From positions 73,199 to 86,206 of the forward strand of contig CAAAJI010000006.1 of assembly GCA_900642245.1 (NCBI GenBank): a stretch of 13,008 nt of DNA, read 5' to 3'. Below are positions 8,178 through 13,008 of the stretch, piece by piece; positions within the stretch are counted from its first letter, which is position 1, and the number at the start of each line of letters is the position of its first letter. The translations under genes were made by a program, and so were the position numbers. This DNA is from Fragilaria radians (taxonomy: Eukaryota > Bacillariophyta > Fragilariophyceae > Fragilariales > Fragilariaceae). A model generated the notes under the pieces. That model saw only the letters and a program-made list of their open reading frames with translations. It was not told where the DNA came from and ran no database searches.

Positions 8178-11100
8178 ATGGATACCAATGGTATGGAGCA
8201 TGATGATCACGAGATGGACGACGATGATGATTATGATGATGAAGGAATCGTTACAGCACCACCTCTCTATAATCAAACTATCTTTTTTAGACAGACAAGG
8301 AAGCGGGGTAAGGTTTTCAAAACTGTGATTGAGCAGTACATACGTGATGATTTGGGAATGGGCTGTTACTTTATGGATGATGGCGAAAATAAGAAGACGC
8401 GTCGTGTAAAGGATGCAGTTGTGGGTAAACCCTGTGACATACCAAATACTACCACTCTAGTTTCGTTGTTAAAGAATGACGACAATGATAACAGGAAAAC
8501 AACGTTGGTAATTTGCGACACCAACGTATTGTTGCATAATCTGGATGTTCTTGAGCAATCTCCCATACGGAATCTTGTCATCCCACAAACGGCATTGCAA
8601 GAATGTCGCTCTAATCAACTCACTGCATATGATCGAACAGTTGAGCTTTTAAGAGCTGTGGGCAAGGAACGTCTAGTCCTCTTCTTTGCCGATCAACACC
8701 ATGTCGAAACGGCACATGTGACAAAGTCAATTTCCAAGAATGACGAGAATGATGCTCGTATCCGACTTGTCGCTCACTTCTTTGGGACAAAATTGCGTGG
8801 ATCATCTGTGTCTGTTATTCTACTAACGGATGACAAGGCATCACGAGTTGATGCTCAAAAGGAAAGCAAGGGAATCTATGTTGCCAAGTCAGTTCGTTCC
8901 TATATGCAACAACTGGAAAAAATACACCCATCCTTACACCTAAGTGACTTGGTGGCAAATTATGGCAAGAGTTCGCACGAGGCACTTTGCAATAATAAAG
9001 AACATTTCCCTCGACATCTTGAGGCCAATGATTTACAAAGGGGGGTACAGAGTGGAGCATACCATCGAGGAGTTTTCAGGTCTTCTTCAGATGATTTGGA
9101 TCGAGTTATGATTCGAAATGGAGATGATCGAGTCGCTGTTACCATTTTAAACTGGACAGATCGTAATCGAGCCATAGACGGCGACGTGGTAGCCATCAAG
9201 TTGAATGATCTAGATCAATGGCTTACTCCTGGCAGCAATGTAATACCCGTGAGGGAGAGCAACAAAGTGGAAATAGCCAGTGAAACTGCCGAACCAACTC
9301 TTAGTGAAATTACAAATGTTCCAGACTATATGAAAGTCGATGACTATCAAAACCTACGTCCCACAGGGAAGGTAGTTGGTATTCTACGTCGTAATTTCTC
9401 CACATATTGTGGTTCTATTTACAGTCCTGGCGATGTGAACTCCTCTCACGAGGCCATTGCAAAAGAGTTCCAACTTGAGAATCCTGATGGAAGTACCACT
9501 TGCGTCTTCTACGCAGTTGATAAGAACATTCCACCTATTCTCATTCAAACCACTCAACGTGAACATCTTATGGGGATGAGGATTGAGGTTGCTATGGATT
9601 CTTGGCCTTCAAATTCTCCTTATCCCCTTGGTCACTACGTCCGTATCTTGGGGAAAGCTGGTTCAAAGGACGTTGAAACAGAGGTATTGCTAAAGGAACA
9701 CAAAATTCCACATGAACCATTCCCTGCTAAAGTTCTGGCATGCCTTCCACCCACCGATTACAAAATTGAGTATACATCAGATAGAGCAGATCTACGTCAT
9801 CTTCCTGTGGTCTCAATCGATCCACCAGGGTGTAAAGATATCGATGATGCGTTGCATTGTGTCGTCCTTCCGAATGGGAATTACCAAGTAGGCGTTCATA
9901 TAGCCGATGTCACTCATTACGTTACTGCTGGTTCGGCTATTGATCTCGAAGCTGCCAATAGATCTACGTCGACTTATCTAGTGAATCGAAGATTGGATAT
10001 GTTGCCATCCTTGCTTACCACTGACTTATGCAGTTTGAAAGGTAACGTAGACCGTTACGCGTTCTCTGTCTTGTGGGAAGTTACGCCTGATGCAAATATC
10101 ATAAATGTGGATTTCAAGAAAAGCATCATTCACTCTATTGGGGCATTAACATATCAAGAAGCACAAGCAATGATAAATCTCCCCGATGACAAGCAAGATG
10201 TGAAAGTTGGAGCTGTTCAGCGATTAGCATCTCTCGCACGACTGTTTCGAAAACGTCGAATCGAGGCAGGGGCTCTTACTCTTTCCAGTCCAGAGGTGAA
10301 ATTCGTTCTTGATCAGGAGTCATTGAATCCCACGGATGTACAAAAATACCAATTATTGGAAGCAAATGCTTTGGTAGAAGAGTTTATGTTGCTTGCCAAC
10401 GTCACTGTTTCAAAGAAGATTCTTAGACATTATCCAACCTTATCTGTACTTCGCCGTCACGTTGCTCCCAACCGTAGCATGTTTCGGCCTTTGATAAGCA
10501 AAGCGCGATGTCGAGGATTCGAGATTAATATTGAAGATTCGAAGACGCTTGCTGATTCCTTGGATGCAGCGGTTATGGAATCTGATCCTTATTTCAATGA
10601 GCTGCTCCGGATTCTATCGACGCGATGTATGTCCCCTGCTCAGTACTTCTGCTCAGGCGAATTCAAGCCTACCGAATGGCATCACTATGGATTAGCAGCT
10701 CCTGTCTATACGCATTTTACCTCCCCCATCCGTCGTTACGCGGATGTGTGTGTCCACCGATTGCTAGCGGCGGCAATTGGAGTTGCTCCACTACCGGTGC
10801 ATTTATCCTCGAAGTCTTATCTACATGACCTTACAGCAAACATGAACCGCAGACATCGGGCAGCTCAGTTGGCAGGCCGAGCGAGTGTGCAGTTACATAC
10901 TCTTATATTCTTTTCTTCAGAGGGTGCAAAGGAAGAAGATGCCTATGTCCTTGATGTTGAAACAGATTCATCAAAACCGCTATCATTATTGGTTTTGGTT
11001 CCTCGTTATGGTATTGAAGGGCGAATTCAATTTAACGACATTCAGTTGAATGATCCACACTTATCCCGAGATGCAGAGCATCATTTTATGATTTACAGGG

Positions 11101-11258
11101 GTACAAAGATCCAGGTTTTTGACAAGGTCAAAATCAAGATTTCAGTTCGTTCCCTACATCATCACCAAAGGGAGCTAGTCATTGTTTTACTAAAGCCTGA
11201 TCTAAAGATTAAATTGAGCAATGATGAAAGATTAACAAAACGCCCGAGAAAAAAATAA
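8178..11258 (+). CDS. DIS3: exosome exoribonuclease DIS3/Rrp44
   Basis: This is the catalytic subunit of the RNA exosome: a 3'-5' exonuclease with an endonuclease PIN domain that processes and degrades RNA in nucleus and cytoplasm. The frame encodes 1026 residues, close to the family's 950-1000, without introns. The start at 8178 (AAAAATGG) is the first ATG after an in-frame TGA at 8154-8156. Residues 1-22 are a very acidic leader. The PIN domain (about 105-235) keeps its acidic residues: D114 in CDTN, E142 in LQEC, D189/D192 in NDEND, and D218/D219. Cold-shock-like regions follow (RNRAIDGDVVA; YPLGHYVRILG at 482-492). The RNB domain carries DPPGCKDIDDALH with D548, D554, D556 and D557; D556 matches yeast D551. 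TSPIRRYAD (848-856) closes the RNB signature. The C-terminal S1 domain has YGIEGRIQF and FDKVKIKISV, and the protein ends in a basic tail. Both nuclease sites look intact. The N-terminal Cys-rich CR3 motif appears degenerate. Confidence 0.96.
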   Translation: MDTNGMEHDDHEMDDDDDYDDEGIVTAPPLYNQTIFFRQTRKRGKVFKTVIEQYIRDDLGMGCYFMDDGENKKTRRVKDAVVGKPCDIPNTTTLVSLLKNDDNDNRKTTLVICDTNVLLHNLDVLEQSPIRNLVIPQTALQECRSNQLTAYDRTVELLRAVGKERLVLFFADQHHVETAHVTKSISKNDENDARIRLVAHFFGTKLRGSSVSVILLTDDKASRVDAQKESKGIYVAKSVRSYMQQLEKIHPSLHLSDLVANYGKSSHEALCNNKEHFPRHLEANDLQRGVQSGAYHRGVFRSSSDDLDRVMIRNGDDRVAVTILNWTDRNRAIDGDVVAIKLNDLDQWLTPGSNVIPVRESNKVEIASETAEPTLSEITNVPDYMKVDDYQNLRPTGKVVGILRRNFSTYCGSIYSPGDVNSSHEAIAKEFQLENPDGSTTCVFYAVDKNIPPILIQTTQREHLMGMRIEVAMDSWPSNSPYPLGHYVRILGKAGSKDVETEVLLKEHKIPHEPFPAKVLACLPPTDYKIEYTSDRADLRHLPVVSIDPPGCKDIDDALHCVVLPNGNYQVGVHIADVTHYVTAGSAIDLEAANRSTSTYLVNRRLDMLPSLLTTDLCSLKGNVDRYAFSVLWEVTPDANIINVDFKKSIIHSIGALTYQEAQAMINLPDDKQDVKVGAVQRLASLARLFRKRRIEAGALTLSSPEVKFVLDQESLNPTDVQKYQLLEANALVEEFMLLANVTVSKKILRHYPTLSVLRRHVAPNRSMFRPLISKARCRGFEINIEDSKTLADSLDAAVMESDPYFNELLRILSTRCMSPAQYFCSGEFKPTEWHHYGLAAPVYTHFTSPIRRYADVCVHRLLAAAIGVAPLPVHLSSKSYLHDLTANMNRRHRAAQLAGRASVQLHTLIFFSSEGAKEEDAYVLDVETDSSKPLSLLVLVPRYGIEGRIQFNDIQLNDPHLSRDAEHHFMIYRGTKIQVFDKVKIKISVRSLHHHQRELVIVLLKPDLKIKLSNDERLTKRPRKK

Positions 11259-12497
11259 GATAATAGCTAAAGGAAGAGATGCTCATACTGTGGCGTTCTG
11301 AGATGTTTAATACAATGGCATTTCACATTCCTTGAGAACCATCTGTCTTCACTACGAAATTGAATTTGTCAAATTTTTCTTTATCAATAATTGGATTAAG
11401 ATTTTTAGAATCTTTGCGTTGCTAGTGTTTCTAACCTCTTGTATGTTTTAGTTACGGCTTTTACTTGATGGGGGATACGTCAAAAATTAGTGAATCAATT
11501 TTGTATCGAATTATATTCTGTAGTACTACAAAAATCTCATGTAGATTGGAAAGGATAATGACAACTTTTTATATTCTACTCTTGTAATCCGTTGGAGTGC
11601 AGCATGATTCAAATCACGCAAAACATAGTAACTTTGACAGAATTGTTACATTGCTCTTAGAGGATATTACATGTACTTGCCAGTTACAAGCATTATATAA
11701 TCGTCACTAATTTTCCGGTGGATCAACGGGTACCAAGCAGATCGTTACATTTTTAATTTCTGTGAAAACAGGTAGGAAGAATATCTTTAGTCAAGAGATG
11801 TTGCAAAAGCAGTACAGAAAAAACTGCATGTCTTTTTAACCTATTTATAGAATACTTGGAACTCATAATTATGTAATTCAATGGGAATAAACTATGTCTT
11901 TTTCATTCGCATGTCAGGGTATGTCGTTTGCTCTCGTGACCATGCATCACAAAAGAGATCTTATTTCAATGGAGAAATATAGTTGCTCATCACTATCTCT
12001 AAACACTCTAATAAAGGTTGAAGTATATCATTCATATAGCCGTTTATAACTGGAAATGATCCCATTCGAACTTTTGATACTTTACTCAGAATTCTCAATG
12101 TTTCCAATAATATTTGGTTACAAACCTCGAATTTATCAGCAATTCAAATTCAATTTGATCAAGAAGCAATAATTTGAATGATATGTCTGCCAAGCAGAAG
12201 TGATTGGGTGTTGCATCAAGGGATGTTCGTGCAATAGGTTGTAGAAACAATGAAATGGAACAGACTAATCATTAATTTTACAGACAGGGTTTTTCTTTAA
12301 ACAGACATGGTGTGTTTTTGAATGGGATATAATCTGAGTCGTATAGTAATCAAAGGCATAAATGTCAGGAAGAGGATCTAAGTATAGCTTATTTTGCTTT
12401 TTTGCTGGTGATAAGTTGCAAGCAAAGAAAGCAGAAACGAAAAACCTAAGTAAAATTAAGGTAAGTACTACCTATGCAGTCAAACTAATCAATGCAG
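11259..12497. other. intergenic spacer, perhaps including LTR sequence at its end
   Basis: No coding frame, RNA gene or tandem repeat is evident in this AT-rich stretch. It includes the DIS3 3' untranslated region. Its right-hand part may belong to the 3' LTR of the copia element, which reads leftwards from about 12545, but I cannot find the LTR's far end because the partner LTR is outside the window. Confidence 0.4.
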
Positions 12498-12502
12498 TCA
12501 TC

Positions 12503-13008
12503 TCACATTTCGGTCACGAGTCTTGACATAGTACTCGTGTTATCACTCCCCTCAGGACGAGTGACTGAGACATTTTCATCATCACGCTTGAAATCACCAC
12601 CAAGATGATACTTAGGCATTCCAACACCTTTCAATTTAAATCCAATATCAAGCAGGGATTGGAAGAAATTTTTAGAATTCTTCCCAACATATAGCAAGTC
12701 ATCAACATATGTTGCAACATATTCCCAATGCGTTTTGCAGTCACGCATCCAAATGTCAGGGTCAGCTTTGGAGGGAAAGAAGGCAAGGTTGTGTAGGACA
12801 GAGGCAAGAAGGCGGTAGAAACTAGATCCAGAAGTTCGTAAACCATAGAGAGCTTTCTTTATAATCATCAAATGACCAGCCCTTGCACCAAATTCAGGTC
12901 CTGCTACAAAAGCAACTTTTTCATCACAGATACTTTCCAAGTATGCATTCCCAATATCACCAGCACACATTTCATAGCCATTCAGTTTGCCAATGAACAT
13001 CATCATTC
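12503..13008 (-). CDS. Ty1/copia reverse transcriptase fragment
   Basis: This frame enters from beyond the right edge and ends at a TGA at 12503-12505. Counting from the Met at 13006, it shows the copia RVT_2 pattern in order: CAGDIGNAYLES with the first catalytic Asp (about residue 17), FVAGPEFG (33-40), IIKKALYGLRTSG (48-60), DPDIWMRD (82-89), the catalytic YVDDLLYVG (100-108) and KYHLGGDFKRDDEN (132-145). The pattern resembles diatom copia (CoDi-type) elements. After residue 145 the family continues into connection and RNase H regions, but here the sequence changes to an unrelated short tail and stops. Gag, protease and integrase would lie beyond the edge. The copy is probably non-autonomous. 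Confidence 0.9.
   Translation of the reverse strand, partial: MMMFIGKLNGYEMCAGDIGNAYLESICDEKVAFVAGPEFGARAGHLMIIKKALYGLRTSGSSFYRLLASVLHNLAFFPSKADPDIWMRDCKTHWEYVATYVDDLLYVGKNSKNFFQSLLDIGFKLKGVGMPKYHLGGDFKRDDENVSVTRPEGSDNTSTMSRLVTEM
12515..12539. repeat. 7-bp perfect inverted repeat, 11-nt spacer
   Basis: CACGAGT (12515-12521) and ACTCGTG (12533-12539) are perfect inverted copies. They lie within the first 35 bases of the putative LTR start. They could be a regulatory site or hairpin of the LTR, or chance. Confidence 0.5.
12546..12553 (-). other. putative polypurine tract of the copia element
   Basis: On the minus strand this reads GAGGGGAG and is followed at once by TGATAACACG. Copia elements typically have a GAGGGGGAG-like tract right before the TG of the 3' LTR, where it primes plus-strand DNA synthesis. 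The position after the reverse transcriptase and in the same orientation fits. Confidence 0.5.

Larger units (their letters stand above)
12503..13008 (-). mobile_element. 3' part of a copia LTR retrotransposon, RNase H missing
   Basis: The element enters from the right edge and is read leftwards. Past the reverse transcriptase there is a purine tract (12546-12553) directly followed by TGATAACACG, which has the TG start expected of an LTR. RNase H is absent between them, so the copy seems to carry an internal deletion. The left boundary given is the end of the reading frame; an LTR, if real, would extend farther left by an unknown length. Confidence 0.6.

Noticed and set aside
7979..8203. Plus-strand frame of 74 codons ahead of DIS3
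   Set aside because: It has no ATG at its start, overlaps DIS3 in another phase and shows no recognisable motif.
11590..11625. GATTCAAATC as a possible tRNA B box
   Set aside because: No matching A box, acceptor stem or cloverleaf could be placed around it.

Overview
The window looks like nuclear DNA from a eukaryotic microalga, most likely a diatom or related stramenopile. The reasons are large intron-free or intron-poor genes for eukaryotic proteins (an exosome DIS3/Rrp44 nuclease, the GPI-anchor enzyme subunit PIG-C, a type II membrane DUF3431-like protein), short GT-AG introns of about 75-85 nt, AT-rich spacers, and a Ty1/copia reverse transcriptase with diatom-like motifs. I see no operons or bacterial signals. 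The species is not determined.

Layout. 1-960: a GC-rich hairpin, then a broken pogo/Tigger-type transposase that keeps its CENP-B-like DNA-binding half and apparently a C-terminal tail but has lost the DDE core. 1469-3022 (minus): a 517-residue protein with a BioD/AAA_26-type P-loop ATPase domain and long unrecognised flanks. 3023-4109: AT-rich spacer with a few small minus-strand open frames I cannot identify. 4110-5369 (minus): a DUF3431-like, probably lumenal protein with a signal anchor; its start overlaps a small minus-strand frame (5306-5602) holding another hydrophobic segment. 5603-6257: a divergent spacer. 6258-7312 (plus): PIG-C/GPI2, which I read as three exons; two short introns restore the whole conserved family up to its C-terminal GPWD motif, giving 298 residues. 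8178-11258 (plus): complete DIS3/Rrp44 with PIN, cold-shock, RNB and S1 regions. 11259-12497: spacer without a recognisable gene. 12503-13008 (minus): reverse transcriptase end of a copia element cut by the window edge, followed by a polypurine tract and a possible LTR start where RNase H should be.

The host genes have separate jobs: RNA decay in nucleus and cytoplasm (DIS3), the first step of GPI-anchor synthesis at the ER (PIG-C), and a secretory-pathway protein (DUF3431-like). They are probably neighbours by chance. The most useful result is the three-exon PIG-C model, which single-frame reading would miss. I found no convincing new multi-gene system; the least explained items are the BioD-like ATPase, the alternative membrane anchor upstream of the DUF3431 gene, and the small minus-strand frames at 3341-4069.
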